Notes: generated by a model not told the origin, from the sequence alone. 64,000 nt of DNA from Rhodocyclaceae bacterium (GCA_028713915.1 JAQTNK010000001.1:1-64000), one strand, 5' to 3'; shown: positions 23,153 through 33,243, numbered from the stretch's first letter. Numbers and translations: made by a program.

Positions 23153-24328
23153 CTACGTCATTACCCGCTGCAGGATTGCGCTCATGGCGTCGATCTCCGC
23201 GGCCGTCACGTTGAGCGCCGGCATGAAGCGCAGGCAGTCGGGACGCGGCGCGTTGAGCAGCAGCCCTTCGGCGCGCGCCGCCGCGACGATGTCCGGGCCG
23301 ATGGCCTTTCCGCCCAGGCTCAACGCCAGCAGCAGGCCGCGCCCGCGCACGGCGCCGAGATCGAATCGGCGCGAGATGCCTTCGAGCTGCGCCTGCAGGT
23401 ACGTTCCCGCGGCGACGACCTGATCGAGGAAGCCCGGCGCCGTCACCGCCTCCATCACCGCGCAGCCGGCCGCCGTCGCCAGCGGATTGCCGTTGAAGGT
23501 GCCGCCCTGATCGCCCGGCTCGAAGCAGCAGGCGTCTTCGCGCGCCACCAGGGCGGCGAGCGGCACGCCGCCGCCCAGGCCCTTGCCGAGCGTCATGACA
23601 TCGGGATCGACGGCGCAGTGCTGGTGGGCGAACAGCTTGCCGGTGCGGCCGACGCCGGTCTGCACTTCGTCGAGGATCAGCAGCAGGCCGCGCGCACGCG
23701 TGAGTTCGCGCACGCCGCGCAGGAAGGCGTCGCTGGCGGGAATCACGCCGGCCTCGCCCTGGATCGGCTCGAACATGACGGCGGCCGTCCGATCGTCGAT
23801 GGCAGCGGCGACGGCGTCGAGGTCGTTGATCGGCACCTTGACGAAGCCGTCGACCTGCGGCGCGAACAGGCGATCCCAGCCCGGCTTGCCGGAGGCGGAC
23901 ATGGTGGCGAGCGTGCGGCCGTGAAAGCCGTCGTTCAGGGTGACGATCTTGTAGGCGCCGCCGCGATGCTGGCGGCCCCATTTGCGCGCCAGCTTGATCG
24001 CGCCTTCATTGGCTTCGGCGCCGCTGTTGGCGAAGAAGACGCGGTCGAGGGCGCAGCCGTCGGTGATGAGTCGCGCCAGCCGCAGCGCCGGCCCGTTGTG
24101 GAAAGCCGGGCCGGGATTGATCAGCGTCGCCGCCTGCGTCGCCAGCGCCGCCGTGAGTTGCGGCGGGCAGTGGCCGAGGCTGTTGACGGCCCAGCCCTGG
24201 ACGAAATCGAGATAGCGGCGGCCGCGCTCGTCCCACAGCCAGGAACCGGCGCCGCGCACGAACACGAGGTCCGGCTTGGCGGCAACGGTCATGAGGGCGG
24301 AAGTGTCGTGCTGCGCTTGCGTGGTCAT
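23153..24328 (-). CDS. argD: Acetylornithine aminotransferase
   Basis: PLP-dependent class III aminotransferase of arginine synthesis, 391 residues from the ATG at 24328, which has GGAG 7 nt upstream. Landmarks: [73 protein letters not shown] and the PLP lysine in [17 protein letters not shown]. Ornithine or succinylornithine specificity cannot be fully excluded. An open frame upstream of 24328 runs through the terminator-like stem and is unlikely to be coding. Confidence 0.92.
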   Translation of the reverse strand: MTTQAQHDTSALMTVAAKPDLVFVRGAGSWLWDERGRRYLDFVQGWAVNSLGHCPPQLTAALATQAATLINPGPAFHNGPALRLARLITDGCALDRVFFANSGAEANEGAIKLARKWGRQHRGGAYKIVTLNDGFHGRTLATMSASGKPGWDRLFAPQVDGFVKVPINDLDAVAAAIDDRTAAVMFEPIQGEAGVIPASDAFLRGVRELTRARGLLLILDEVQTGVGRTGKLFAHQHCAVDPDVMTLGKGLGGGVPLAALVAREDACCFEPGDQGGTFNGNPLATAAGCAVMEAVTAPGFLDQVVAAGTYLQAQLEGISRRFDLGAVRGRGLLLALSLGGKAIGPDIVAAARAEGLLLNAPRPDCLRFMPALNVTAAEIDAMSAILQRVMT

Positions 24329-24354
24329 CGCCGGTCTCCAGGCAGGAAGAAACA

Positions 24355-24380
24355 AAAAGGCCGCGGTGTCGCGGCCTTTT
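24355..24380 (-). terminator. Rho-independent terminator/attenuator between grxD and argD
   Basis: Perfect 11-bp stem AAAAGGCCGCG / CGCGGCCTTTT with a GTGT loop. On the minus strand the stem is followed by a further T-rich run, so it most likely ends transcription arriving from grxD. It lies only 26 nt upstream of the argD ATG and could therefore act as an attenuator in the argD leader. Confidence 0.75.
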
Positions 24381-24441
24381 GAGGGGGAAAACCTTGAGGA
24401 ACGTTCTAGGGGCTTTCAGCCCGCGGGCGCGCCGACACGGT

Positions 24442-24464
24442 GCCGACGCGCGTGGCGCGTCGGC
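24442..24464. repeat. Perfect 10-bp hairpin in grxD-argD gap
   Basis: GCCGACGCGC and GCGCGTCGGC arms with a GTG loop, no adjacent T-run. It lies in the 236-nt grxD-argD gap, where no gene was found. Confidence 0.5.
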
Positions 24465-24564
24465 AGGAGGAGAAGCGGCATCGGGAAGCGCACGCGGCGG
24501 GCATCGGGCGATTGTGCGGGGCGGCGGCGCGGCATGTCAAGCGCCGGCATGCCCCGCGCGGCGG

Positions 24565-24888
24565 CTACGCGGCCGCGGCCAGGCCTTCGAGCTTCTGCTG
24601 CAGTTCGCCGGCCTGGTACATCTCTTCCATGATGTCGGAGCCGCCGATGAATTCGCCGCGCACGTAGAGCTGCGGAATGGTCGGCCAGTTGGCGTAGTCC
24701 TTGATGCTCTGGCGGATGTCGGGGTCGGCGAGCACGTTCACGCCGACGAAGTCCTTGACGCCGCAGGCCTTGAGAATCTGCACGGCCTTGGCGGAAAAGC
24801 CGCATTGCGGAAATTGCGGCGTGCCTTTCATGTAAAGCACGACCGGGTTGGTGGTGACGGTTTCCTTGATTCGCTGCAGGGCATCCAT
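24565..24888 (-). CDS. grxD: Monothiol glutaredoxin Grx4
   Basis: 107 residues with the monothiol CGFS motif (MKGTPQFPQCGFSAKAVQIL), the GSH-binding WPTIPQLYVRGEFIGGSDI block and a typical length. Monothiol Grx4 binds and delivers [2Fe-2S] clusters. It is last in hemA-prfA-prmC-grxD and has an AAGGAG ribosome-binding site. Confidence 0.96.
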   Translation of the reverse strand: MDALQRIKETVTTNPVVLYMKGTPQFPQCGFSAKAVQILKACGVKDFVGVNVLADPDIRQSIKDYANWPTIPQLYVRGEFIGGSDIMEEMYQAGELQQKLEGLAAAA

Positions 24889-24957
24889 GGGGGGAACTCC
24901 TTGTAAAGTAGTCGACGGCTTTTGTCGGGTAATTGTAGTGGCCCTGCCGTCACCCGG

Positions 24958-25776
24958 TCAAGCGACTTTCCCGCCGGACACCCGGACGATGCCGGCGAGG
25001 TCGCGGTGCTGTTCGATGGCCGCGTAGCCGGCCGCGCGCAAGAGCGCGGCGACGGCTGCGGCCTGGTCGTAGCCGTGCTCGAAATAGAGGCGGCCGCCGC
25101 CGTGCAGATAGCCGGGCGCGGCAGCGACGATGCGGCGAATGGCGTCGAGGCCGTCGGCGCCGCAATGCAGCGCGAGTTCCGGTTCGAAGCGCAAGTCGCC
25201 CTGCGCGAGATGCGGGTCGCCGGCGGCGATGTAGGGCGGGTTGGCGACGATGAGGTCGAAGCGCCCGGCGCCGAGCGCGGCGAACCAGTCGCTGCGGACG
25301 AAATGCACGGCCGCGCCCAGCCGTTCGGCATTGCCCTGGGCGACGGCGAGCGCCGCCGCGGAAAGGTCGAGCGCCGTGACGTCGGCGCCGGCGACTTCGA
25401 GCGCCAGCGTGACGGCGACGCAGCCGCTGCCGGTGCCGAGGTCGAGGATGCGCGGCGCCGCCAGGCCGGCCACGGCGGCCTTGGCGAGATCGACCAGCAG
25501 TTCGGTTTCGGGCCGCGGAATGAGCACCGCCGGCGACACGGCGAAATCGCGGCCGTAGAACTCGCGGCAGCGCAGCAGGTAGGCGACGGGCTCGCCGGCG
25601 GCGCGGCGCGCGACCAGGGCGGCGAAAGCCGCGGCCGGCGCCGCGTCCATCGCGTCGTCGCGATGCGCTTCGAGCCAGGCGCCGTTGCAGCCGAGCACAT
25701 GGGCCAGCAGCCAGCGCGCCTCGCTGGGCGGGATCGCCTGCCGTGCCGCGGCCAGCGCCGCGGCGATGCTGCTCAC
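24958..25776 (-). CDS. prmC: Release-factor glutamine methyltransferase
   Basis: SAM-dependent N5-glutamine methylation of the GGQ motif of RF1/RF2. 272 residues from a GTG that overlaps the prfA stop (GTGA). Landmarks: SAM motif [18 protein letters not shown], the NPPY motif [12 protein letters not shown], and [20 protein letters not shown] then [12 protein letters not shown]. Position directly after prfA, its substrate gene, is classical. Confidence 0.95.
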   Translation of the reverse strand: MSSIAAALAAARQAIPPSEARWLLAHVLGCNGAWLEAHRDDAMDAAPAAAFAALVARRAAGEPVAYLLRCREFYGRDFAVSPAVLIPRPETELLVDLAKAAVAGLAAPRILDLGTGSGCVAVTLALEVAGADVTALDLSAAALAVAQGNAERLGAAVHFVRSDWFAALGAGRFDLIVANPPYIAAGDPHLAQGDLRFEPELALHCGADGLDAIRRIVAAAPGYLHGGGRLYFEHGYDQAAAVAALLRAAGYAAIEQHRDLAGIVRVSGGKVA

Positions 25777-26855
25777 GACTCGTCGCCGAGCGCGGCCAGC
25801 AACTCGGCCTGGTGTTCGGCGGTGAGCGCGGCGACGATCTCGTCGAGCTCGCCGTCCATGATGGCGTCGATCTTGTAGAGCGTGAGGTTGATGCGGTGAT
25901 CGGTGACGCGGCCCTGCGGGAAGTTGTAGGTGCGGATGCGCTCGGAGCGGTCGCCGCTGCCGATCAGGCTCTTTCGCGTGCTCGCGATCTGCTGCTGCTG
26001 CGCGCGCTGCTGGGCGTCGTTGATGCGCGCCGCCAGCACCGCCAGCGCCTGCGCCTTGTTGCGGTGCTGCGAGCGGTCGTCCTGGCATTCGACGACGATG
26101 CCGGTGGGAATATGCGTAATGCGTACCGCCGAGTCGGTCTTGTTGATGTGCTGGCCGCCGGCACCCGAGGCGCGGTAGGTGTCGATGCGCAGGTCGGCGG
26201 GATTGATTTCGACGTCGGCGAGTTCGTCGGCCTCCGGCATCACCGCGACGGTGCACGCCGAAGTGTGGATGCGGCCCTGCGCCTCGGTCGCCGGCACGCG
26301 CTGGACGCGATGGCCGCCGGATTCGAACTTGAGCTTGGAGTAGGCGCCGTGGCCTTCAATGCGGCAGATCACTTCGCGATAGCCGCCGAGGTCGGATTCG
26401 TTGCGCGAGACGACTTCGACTTTCCAGCGCTGGCGCTCGGCATAGCGCGTGTACATGCGGAAGAGATCGCCGGCGAACAGCGCCGATTCGTCGCCGCCGG
26501 TGCCGGCGCGAATTTCCAGGAAGAGGTTCTTGTCGTCGTTGGGGTCCTTCGGCAGCAGTTCGCGCTGAAGATCGTCCTCGAGCCGCTGCATCTGCTGCTG
26601 GGCAGCTGCGATTTCCTCGGCGGCCAGTTCCTTCATCTCGGGATCGGCGAGCATTTCGCGGGCCGCAGCGAGATCGTTCTCGGCCTTGCCGTAGGCGGCG
26701 AAGAGCTCGACGACGGGGCCGATCTCGGCATGCTCGCGCGACAGCTTGCGATAGTTGTCGATGTCGCGCGTCGCCCCTTCGCTGCCCAGCAAGGCGTCGA
26801 TCTCGGCGCGGCGTTCGGTCAGCTGGATGAGTTTGTCGCGGATGCTGGTTTTCAT
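25773..26855 (-). CDS. prfA: Peptide chain release factor 1
   Basis: 360 residues from the ATG at 26855, the exact length of E. coli RF1; an upstream GTG two codons earlier is possible. The peptidyl-hydrolase GGQ lies in [19 protein letters not shown], and the stop-codon-reading PAT motif is in [18 protein letters not shown]1 reads UAA and UAG. It sits between hemA and prmC. Confidence 0.97.
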   Translation of the reverse strand: MKTSIRDKLIQLTERRAEIDALLGSEGATRDIDNYRKLSREHAEIGPVVELFAAYGKAENDLAAAREMLADPEMKELAAEEIAAAQQQMQRLEDDLQRELLPKDPNDDKNLFLEIRAGTGGDESALFAGDLFRMYTRYAERQRWKVEVVSRNESDLGGYREVICRIEGHGAYSKLKFESGGHRVQRVPATEAQGRIHTSACTVAVMPEADELADVEINPADLRIDTYRASGAGGQHINKTDSAVRITHIPTGIVVECQDDRSQHRNKAQALAVLAARINDAQQRAQQQQIASTRKSLIGSGDRSERIRTYNFPQGRVTDHRINLTLYKIDAIMDGELDEIVAALTAEHQAELLAALGDES

Positions 26856-26906
26856 GGGCACGAGTCAGCCGCGCCCCTGCAGGCGGGCCGCAGACGGATG
26901 GGACAG

Positions 26907-28160
26907 CTACTCTCCGGGATGGAGGCGGTAGATGCGCGCGATGAGTTCGGAAATCTCGCTGCGGTCGGCGCCTTCGGCCTGGTTAAGGGCTTGCGTGGGG
27001 CCGTGCATCAGCTTGTTGGTGAGGCCGCGCGAGAGCGCTTCCAGCACCTGCGCCGGATCGTCGCCGCGGCTCAGCATCTTCAGGGCGTGGTCGACTTCGT
27101 GGCGGCGCGCCCGTTCGGCCGTGTCGCGCAGGGCGCGGATGGTCGGCACGGTTTCGCGCGCGTCGACCCACTGCAGGAAATGGGCGACGCGGTCGTCGAT
27201 GATGGCCTCCGCCTCGACTACCGCCGCCTGCCGCGATTCGAGGCCCTGCTCGACGATCTGGCCGAGGTCGTCGAGCGTGTACAGGAAGACGTCGTCGAGC
27301 TTGTCGACTTCCGCTTCGATATCGCGCGGCACGGCCAGGTCGACCATCACCATCGGCCGATGGCGACGCGTCTTCAGCGCGCGTTCGACCAGCCCCAAGC
27401 CGATGATGGGCAGCGGGCTCGCGGTGCAGGCGACGACGACGTCGTATTCGGCGAGCCGCGCGCCGACGTCGTCGAGGCGCATGGCGTCGCCGCCGAAACG
27501 CGCCGCCAGCGCTTCGGCGCGCTCCAGCGTGCGGTTGGCGATGGTCAGGCGTTGCGGTTTTTCGCCGGCGAAGTGCGCGGCGCACAGTTCGATCATCTCG
27601 CCGGCGCCGATGAACAGCACTTTCTGGTCGGCCAGGTTCTCGAAGATTCGCGCCGACAGATGCACCGAAGCCGCGGCCATCGAAACGATGTTGGCGCCGA
27701 TGGCTGTCGTCGAGCGCACTTCCTTGGCGACGGCGAAAGTATTCTGGAACAGCTTGTTGAGCAGCGTGCCGAGGGTGCCCGCCTCTTCGGCGGTGCGCGC
27801 CGCCTGCTTCATCTGGCCGAGGATCTGCGGCTCGCCCAGCACCATCGAGTCGAGCCCGCTGGCGACGCGGAACATGTGGCGCACGGCGTCGCGGCGCGGA
27901 TGGGTGTAGAGGAAGGGCTGAATGTCGCGCGGCGGCAGCGAATGATATTCGGCCAGCCACTCGACGGCGACCTCGGGACGCTCGGTGGCGCAATACAGCT
28001 CGGTGCGGTTGCAGGTCGACAGGATCGCCGCTTCGCGCACCGGCTTCGTGCGCATGAGATCGAGCAGCGCCTGCGGCAGCCGCAGGGGATCGAACGCCAC
28101 CCGCTCGCGCATGGCGAGCGGGGCGGTATGGTGGTTGATGCCGAGGGCGAACAACTGCAT
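26907..28160 (-). CDS. hemA: Glutamyl-tRNA reductase
   Basis: First committed step of C5-pathway heme synthesis; 417 residues. The N-terminus [17 protein letters not shown], the catalytic Cys in [12 protein letters not shown], and [25 protein letters not shown] and [15 protein letters not shown] (NADPH domain) regions are intact. No strong Shine-Dalgarno precedes the ATG. A perfect TATAAT 30 nt upstream suggests its own promoter, right after the terminator of tRNA-Phe. Confidence 0.96.
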   Translation of the reverse strand: MQLFALGINHHTAPLAMRERVAFDPLRLPQALLDLMRTKPVREAAILSTCNRTELYCATERPEVAVEWLAEYHSLPPRDIQPFLYTHPRRDAVRHMFRVASGLDSMVLGEPQILGQMKQAARTAEEAGTLGTLLNKLFQNTFAVAKEVRSTTAIGANIVSMAAASVHLSARIFENLADQKVLFIGAGEMIELCAAHFAGEKPQRLTIANRTLERAEALAARFGGDAMRLDDVGARLAEYDVVVACTASPLPIIGLGLVERALKTRRHRPMVMVDLAVPRDIEAEVDKLDDVFLYTLDDLGQIVEQGLESRQAAVVEAEAIIDDRVAHFLQWVDARETVPTIRALRDTAERARRHEVDHALKMLSRGDDPAQVLEALSRGLTNKLMHGPTQALNQAEGADRSEISELIARIYRLHPGE

Positions 28161-28189
28161 CGGGCGACACCGGTTAGCGCAATGCGCAG

Positions 28190-28195
28190 ATTATA
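28190..28195 (-). promoter_or_regulatory. hemA -10 element abutting a terminator
   Basis: Consensus TATAAT on the minus strand, 30 nt upstream of the hemA ATG. It begins at the base where the upstream terminator stem ends, so the -35 position would fall inside the terminator hairpin; no good -35 is visible there (TTCTGC at 18-nt spacing). Confidence 0.5.
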
Positions 28196-28234
28196 AAAAC
28201 ATACAGGGGTTCCGCAGAACCCCTGTATGTTTTT
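28195..28234 (-). terminator. Intrinsic terminator downstream of tRNA-Phe
   Basis: Perfect 17-bp inverted repeat (28195-28211 and 28218-28234) with a 6-nt loop. Both ends are A/T runs, so the minus-strand transcript ends in a U-rich tail. It would stop the tRNA-Phe transcript before hemA. Confidence 0.88.
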
Positions 28235-28239
28235 ATTTG

Positions 28240-28384
28240 TCGGGCCAGGGGCGGAGCCCACCGGCCGGCCGAATTGTGCCCCACGCTGCGCGTGGGTCGA
28301 AATCTCGGTGGCCAAGGGGCGGAATTGCCTCTGGCCGGATTTTGCCCCCCGCTGCGCGCGGGTCGAAATCTTGGTGGCCAGGGG
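28240..28384 (-). repeat. Tandem ~66-nt repeats derived from the tRNA-Phe 3' end
   Basis: Downstream of tRNA-Phe, the 3' end of the tRNA (CCGCCCCTGGCC on the minus strand) recurs in degenerate form at a spacing of 66-67 nt (motif GGCCA around 28311 and 28244). The intervening spacer, with a GCGCGC-type hairpin and TTTCGACCC, recurs too. At least two full units plus a partial third are visible between the tRNA and its terminator. Confidence 0.75.
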
Positions 28385-28447
28385 CGGAATCGAACCGTCG
28401 ACACGCGGATTTTCAATCCGCTGCTCTACCAACTGAGCTACCTGGCC
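28372..28447 (-). tRNA. tRNA-Phe (GAA)
   Basis: 76-nt cloverleaf including encoded CCA. Acceptor stem GGCCAGG/CCTGGCC, D-arm AGCTCAGTTGGTAGAGC, anticodon stem GCGGA/TCCGC around loop TTGAAAA giving anticodon GAA, and T-arm GGTTCGATTCC. Discriminator base A. A strong promoter precedes it. Confidence 0.97.
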
Positions 28448-28487
28448 GTGTTGCGCTAATCAAGCCTACGGCGCAAACGAGCGCGCG

Positions 28488-28515
28488 ATTATAGCCGAAA
28501 GGCTGCCTCGGTCAA
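28488..28515 (-). promoter_or_regulatory. tRNA-Phe promoter
   Basis: TTGACC (28515-28510), 16-nt spacer, TATAAT (28493-28488) on the minus strand, followed by a GC-rich discriminator (CGCGCGC). Strong -35/-10 with a GC-rich discriminator is typical of stringently controlled stable-RNA promoters. The start site would be near 28481. Confidence 0.8.
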
Positions 28516-28526
28516 AGCCTCGCGGC

Positions 28527-28560
28527 AAAAAGAAAAGGCTCCCCGCTTGCGCGGGGGCCC
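28527..28560 (-). terminator. Terminator after the first ActP-like gene
   Basis: On the minus strand GGCCCCCGC and GCGGGGAGCC pair (one bulged A) around a GCAA loop, followed by TTTTCTTTTT. It lies 25 nt past the stop of the symporter gene. Confidence 0.78.
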
Positions 28561-28584
28561 TTCCCCTCTCCTCCTCCAATGCTC

Positions 28585-30594
28585 TTAGTGGGCAGTCGCC
28601 TTGGCGGCGAGAATGCCCGTGTTCTGGCGTACGTAGAGTTCGTCCCACATGTCCTCGGCGCGCTTGTCGCGATACAGCAGCGAGCCGACGAACACCGCGA
28701 GGAAACCCAGCGGGATCGAAATGATGCCGGGGTTCTTGAGGTCGAACAAGGGCTTCTCGAGGCCGACCAGGGAGGTCGTGTCGCCGTGAAGATCGTCGAT
28801 CTTCTTCTGTGCGGCGGCCTTGGCCTTCGCCGTCTTGTCGAGGTCCGCCCGGAGCCTGGTTTCGGACGCGGTCTTGGCGCCGGCGGCCTGCTCGATTTCT
28901 GCCCGGATCGACGCCTTCGCCGCGGCCTCCGTCGCGGCGACGAGATCGTTGTTCAGCTTGACGAGCGGCGCATCGACCGCCGCCAGGTCGGCGTTCAGCC
29001 GGACCAGCGTCGCGTCGGCCGCCTTGATGGCCTTCTCGCCGGCGGCCTTGATCTGCAGCGGATAGGTCATGTTCGGCGACACCAGCACGAGACCGATGGC
29101 GGATACGGTGCCGACCACCATGCCGGCGACGATGCCGCCGGTATTGCACTTCTTCCAGAACATCGTCAGGAACACGCAGGGGAAGTTTGCCGAGGATGCG
29201 ACGGCGAACGCCAGCGCCACCAGGTGGGCGACGTTCTGGCCCTTGGCGGCGATGCCGATGGCGATGGCCAGGGCGCCGAACACCACCGTCGCGATCTTGG
29301 CAGCGCGCACCTGCTCTGCCTGCGTGGCGCGGTCGCCGCGAATGACTCCGACATAAACATCGTGGGCCATGGCGGAGGCCGCGGCCAGCACCAGGCCGGC
29401 GACCACGGCGACGATGGTGGCGAAGGCGACGGCGGAAACGAAGGCCAGCATGAAATTGCCGAGCAAACTGTCGGCGCCGCCGCCGAGGGCTTGCGCCAGC
29501 AGCGGGTTGGCCATGTTGCCGCCCGGATCGATGGCGATGATGGTGCTCGGGCCGACCTTCATCGCCGAGCCCATGCCGAGGAACAGCGTCAGCACGTAGA
29601 AGCCGCCGATGATGGCCATCGCCCAGACCACCGACTTGCGCGCTTCCTGGGCGGTCGGCACGGTAAAGAAGCGCATCAGGATGTGCGGCATGCCGGCGGT
29701 GCCGAAGACGAGCGCCATGCCCAGCGAAATCTGGTCGATCGGCGCCTTGAACAAGAGGCCGGGCTCGAGGAAGCGCTGGCCGAGTTCCTGCGCCGTCATG
29801 TTCTTGGCGGCGTCGCCGAGGATCCTGGCGACGCGGTCCTGCACTTTGGGATCGTTGACGACGGCGGACAGGAAGTCGCCGAAGAAGCCGTACTGGCTCC
29901 ACACCAGGATCACCATGACGATCGAGGCGGTGACCAGCAGCACGGCCTTGATGATCTGCACCCAGGTCGTCGCCACCATGCCGCCGAACAGCACATAGCC
30001 GAGCATCAGCACGCCGACGACGATCACCGAGACTTCGTAGTCGATGCCGATCAGCGTCTTCACCAGCACGCCGCCGCCGACCATCTGCGCCGTCAGGTAG
30101 AAGGTGGACACGGTGACCACGGACAAGGCGCCGACCACGCGCACCTTGCGCGGGTCGTTGCGGTAGGCAAGGATGTCGGGCAGGGTGTACTTGCCGATGT
30201 TGCGGCAGGGCTCGGCCATCACCAGCAGCACCGTGATGTAGGCCACCAGCCAGCCGACCGAATACATGAAGCCGTCATAGCCCCAGATGGAGATCAGGCC
30301 GGCGATGCCGAGGAAGGAGGCGGCCGAGAGGTAGTCGCCGGCGATGGCCCAGCCGTTCTGGATGCCCGAGACGCCGCCGCCGGCGGTGTAGAAATCCTTG
30401 GCGGTCTTGACGCGCTTGGCGGCGAAGTAGGTGACGAACATGGTGACGGCGATGATGGCGCCGAAGACCGCAAAGGTCAGCCACTTGAATTCGTCCTTCA
30501 CCGCCCCCTGCGCCATCGCCGGCAGCGACAGCAACGGCAGCATGACGGCCATGGCGCCGAGCGCCATCTTGTTCTTCAGGGCGTTCCGCATCAC
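28585..30594 (-). CDS. Sodium:solute symporter (divergent ActP-like) with inserted coiled coil
   Basis: 669 residues, about 120 more than E. coli ActP. An N-terminal signal-like segment (LLSLPAMAQG) and SSS-family motifs are present: [52 protein letters not shown]. Between two late membrane segments, about residues 525-615, lies a charged Ala/Lys/Asp-rich stretch with heptads (for example AAVDAPLVKLNNDLVAATEA) predicted to be a coiled coil; it is absent from ActP of E. coli. Substrate is probably a small carboxylate, not proven. The DUF485 partner overlaps its start by 4 nt. Confidence 0.85.
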   Translation of the reverse strand: MMRNALKNKMALGAMAVMLPLLSLPAMAQGAVKDEFKWLTFAVFGAIIAVTMFVTYFAAKRVKTAKDFYTAGGGVSGIQNGWAIAGDYLSAASFLGIAGLISIWGYDGFMYSVGWLVAYITVLLVMAEPCRNIGKYTLPDILAYRNDPRKVRVVGALSVVTVSTFYLTAQMVGGGVLVKTLIGIDYEVSVIVVGVLMLGYVLFGGMVATTWVQIIKAVLLVTASIVMVILVWSQYGFFGDFLSAVVNDPKVQDRVARILGDAAKNMTAQELGQRFLEPGLLFKAPIDQISLGMALVFGTAGMPHILMRFFTVPTAQEARKSVVWAMAIIGGFYVLTLFLGMGSAMKVGPSTIIAIDPGGNMANPLLAQALGGGADSLLGNFMLAFVSAVAFATIVAVVAGLVLAAASAMAHDVYVGVIRGDRATQAEQVRAAKIATVVFGALAIAIGIAAKGQNVAHLVALAFAVASSANFPCVFLTMFWKKCNTGGIVAGMVVGTVSAIGLVLVSPNMTYPLQIKAAGEKAIKAADATLVRLNADLAAVDAPLVKLNNDLVAATEAAAKASIRAEIEQAAGAKTASETRLRADLDKTAKAKAAAQKKIDDLHGDTTSLVGLEKPLFDLKNPGIISIPLGFLAVFVGSLLYRDKRAEDMWDELYVRQNTGILAAKATAH

Positions 30595-30914
30595 CGGGCG
30601 CCGATCTTCTGAGCGTCGTCGATGAGTTCCTGCGCCATGGCGTCGTATTCCTTGGCCTTCATCGTGTAGAAGCCGGCAATGGCCCAGGCGACGACGAACT
30701 GCGACAGCGCAAACAGGATGCCGAAGTTGACCACGCCGAAGACTTTCGTCCTGTACAGATCCTGGAAGTAGGCGGCGCCGATCGGCAGGAGGAAGTAGTA
30801 GGCCGTGGACAACACCATCAGCCAGGTGAGAAACGCCGCCTTCTTGGTGTGGAGCCGCTGGAAGCGGGGATCGTTGTCGATTGCTGCCCAGTTGATCGAG
30901 TTGGCGGACATCAC
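30591..30914 (-). CDS. DUF485 small membrane subunit (YjcH-like)
   Basis: 107 residues with two transmembrane helices (WLMVLSTAYYFLLPIGAAYF and FGILFALSQFVVAWAIAGFY) preceded by the family element DPRFQRLHTKKAAFLTW. DUF485 proteins are encoded immediately upstream of ActP-type symporters. Overlaps the symporter start by 4 nt; the start may be the second Met (30911). Confidence 0.88.
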   Translation of the reverse strand: MMSANSINWAAIDNDPRFQRLHTKKAAFLTWLMVLSTAYYFLLPIGAAYFQDLYRTKVFGVVNFGILFALSQFVVAWAIAGFYTMKAKEYDAMAQELIDDAQKIGAR

Positions 30915-31062
30915 GTCTCCTGTTCCTTGGTCAGCGGGAAACCCGAAAGCCTTGTGGTGCCGAAGACTCTAGCAATTCAACCTGACGCAACTCTTACGCA
31001 TCGCCCGGCGATAGCACTTGGCGACGTCGGCGAATGGCCGCGGATAGCGCGACGGGCAGACG

Positions 31063-31092
31063 AAAAAAAGCCGCCGGGCGAACCCGGCGGCC
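31063..31092 (-). terminator. Terminator after the second ActP-like gene
   Basis: Nine-base-pair GC stem (GCCGCCGGG / CCCGGCGGC) with a CGAA-type tetraloop, followed on the minus strand by seven T. It lies 26 nt past the symporter stop and separates the two symporter units. Confidence 0.9.
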
Positions 31093-31117
31093 AGTCAAGA
31101 CGAAGCAGCTGCGAAAC

Positions 31118-32935
31118 TCAGTGCACAGCGGCCATTTCGGCGCCGAGACCGGTTTCGGAGCGGATCTCCTGGGCATCGAACTTGGCGCGCTCCAGCTTCG
31201 CGCTTTCGCTGCCGTCGGTGACGGAGGCGAGCCACGACACGAGCAGCACGGCCGGCAGCACGACGAAGGTCGGGAAGTCGTACGGGAAGATCGCCGGGCC
31301 CATGCCGAGCACCTTGGTCCACACCGTCGGGCCGATGATCAGCAGGCCGATGGAGCCGAAGATGCCGGTGTAGCCGCCCAACACCGCGCCGCGCGTGGTC
31401 AGGCCGCGCCAGAATACGGACATGACCAGGATCGGGAAGTTGGCGCAGGCCGCGATCGAGAACGTCAGCGCCACGATGTAGGCGACGTTCTGCTTCTCGA
31501 AGGCGATGCCGAGGATGATGGCGAGGACGCCGAGGCCGATCACGCACATCTTCGACACCCAGACTTCGCTCGCCTCGCTGGCCTTGCCCTTCATGATGAC
31601 GTTAGCATAGATGTCATGCGACAGTGCCGAAGCGCCGGCCAGCGTCAGGCCGGACACCACCGCCAGGATCGTGGCGAAGGCAACCGCGGCGATGAAGCCG
31701 AGGAAGAAGTCGCCGCCGATGGCGTGCGACAGATACACCGCCGGCATGCTGCCGCCGCCCTTGAGGTCAAGGACGTTCTTGGCGACATCGACCACGTACG
31801 TCGGATTGTTGGCGACGAGGATGATGGCGCCGAAGCCGATGATGAACGTCAGGATGTAGAAGTAGCCGATGAAGCAGGTGCCGTAGAGCACGGACTTGCG
31901 CGCCGCCTTGGCATCCGTCACCGTGAAGAAGCGCATCAGGATGTGCGGCAGGCCGGCAGTGCCGAACATCAGCGTCAGGCCGAGGGAGATGGACTCGATC
32001 GGGTTGACCTTGGCGCCGATGGCAACGACGGACTGCATGATCGCCATGTGCTTCGGATGGGCCGCGACCGCATCGGAGAACAGCTTCTCGAGGCTCCAGC
32101 CTTCATGGGAGAGCACGCCGAGAGCCATCAGCGTGGCGCCGCCGAGCAGCAGGCCGGCCTTGATGATCTGCACCCAGGTCGTCGCCTTCATGCCGCCGAA
32201 GGTGACGTAGATGATGATCAGCACGCCGACGATGACGATCGATTCGCGATAGGAGATCTGCGGCACCAGCGTGTGCAGCAGCTGTCCCGCACCGACGGCC
32301 TGGCCGATCAGGTACCAGAGCACGACGATCAGCGAACCGATCGCGGCCATGGTGCGGACCGGACCCTGCTGGAGACGGAACGACGCGACGTCGGCATACG
32401 TGAACTTGCCGAGGTTGCGCAGCCGTTCTGCGATCAGGAACAGGATGATCGGCCAGCCAACGAGCCAGCCGACCGAAAAGATCAGGCCGTAGAAGCCGTT
32501 GAAGTAGACGAGGGCGGCGATGCCGAGGAAGGACGCCGCCGACATGTAGTCGCCGGCGATGGCCAGGCCGTTCTGCAAGCCGGTGACGCTGCGACCGGCA
32601 GCATAGAAGTCGGTCGCCGTCTTCGTCCGCGTTGCCGCCCAGTAGGTGATGCCCAGGGTGATGGCGACGAAGATGATGAACATGATGATGGCGTGCCAGT
32701 TCAGCTCCGGCTCGGCTGGCGCCGCAGCCGGTGCGGCAGCGGCGGGCGCGGCGGCGGTCGCCGCGGCGGGGGCGGCCGCCGGAGCGGCAGCAGGCGCGCC
32801 AGCCGGCGCGGCAGCGGCGGTCGCCGCTGCGGGTGCGGCAGCAGGCGCCGCCGTATCCGCAGCGCACGACAGGGTCGTGGCAAGCAGCGTGGCCGAAGCC
32901 AGGATTGCCCAGAGAGCGTTTCTTAATGTTCTCAT
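31118..32935 (-). CDS. actP: Cation/acetate symporter ActP
   Basis: 605 residues, the closer of the two to E. coli ActP. SSS motifs: [92 protein letters not shown]-terminus [11 protein letters not shown] signal-like N-terminus ([18 protein letters not shown]) is followed by an unusual ~50-residue Ala/Pro low-complexity segment (about 27-75) before the first core helix. The ATG overlaps the DUF485 stop by 4 nt. Confidence 0.9.
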   Translation of the reverse strand: MRTLRNALWAILASATLLATTLSCAADTAAPAAAPAAATAAAAPAGAPAAAPAAAPAAATAAAPAAAAPAAAPAEPELNWHAIIMFIIFVAITLGITYWAATRTKTATDFYAAGRSVTGLQNGLAIAGDYMSAASFLGIAALVYFNGFYGLIFSVGWLVGWPIILFLIAERLRNLGKFTYADVASFRLQQGPVRTMAAIGSLIVVLWYLIGQAVGAGQLLHTLVPQISYRESIVIVGVLIIIYVTFGGMKATTWVQIIKAGLLLGGATLMALGVLSHEGWSLEKLFSDAVAAHPKHMAIMQSVVAIGAKVNPIESISLGLTLMFGTAGLPHILMRFFTVTDAKAARKSVLYGTCFIGYFYILTFIIGFGAIILVANNPTYVVDVAKNVLDLKGGGSMPAVYLSHAIGGDFFLGFIAAVAFATILAVVSGLTLAGASALSHDIYANVIMKGKASEASEVWVSKMCVIGLGVLAIILGIAFEKQNVAYIVALTFSIAACANFPILVMSVFWRGLTTRGAVLGGYTGIFGSIGLLIIGPTVWTKVLGMGPAIFPYDFPTFVVLPAVLLVSWLASVTDGSESAKLERAKFDAQEIRSETGLGAEMAAVH

Positions 32936-33243
32936 TTGGAGGCTTCCTCGATGATTTCGTGGTTGAGGCGATCGAAAACCGTATTCGCCTGGTAGACGTA
33001 GAGACCCGTCAGCACGCAGGAGAAGAAGATCACGCCGACACCGATGGGCATGCCCAGAGGAATCACGCTGCCCACGGCCAGTGGCTGGGTGAGGAAATCG
33101 CGGCCGAACGCGACCAGGAGAATGAAGCCGAAATACATGATGCAGACAATTGCCGACAGCGTCCACGCCAGCGTATCTCGCCGCGAGACCAGCTCGTGGT
33201 ATTTGGGGTTGTTTTGTATCTTGCTCGCAATCAATTCAGACAT
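32932..33243 (-). CDS. DUF485 small membrane subunit (YjcH-like)
   Basis: 103 residues, two transmembrane helices, opening [20 protein letters not shown] as in the DUF485 family. A GGAGG lies 5-9 nt upstream of the ATG. It overlaps both the downstream actP (4 nt) and a putative 29-codon upstream ORF (8 nt). Confidence 0.9.
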   Translation of the reverse strand: MSELIASKIQNNPKYHELVSRRDTLAWTLSAIVCIMYFGFILLVAFGRDFLTQPLAVGSVIPLGMPIGVGVIFFSCVLTGLYVYQANTVFDRLNHEIIEEASK

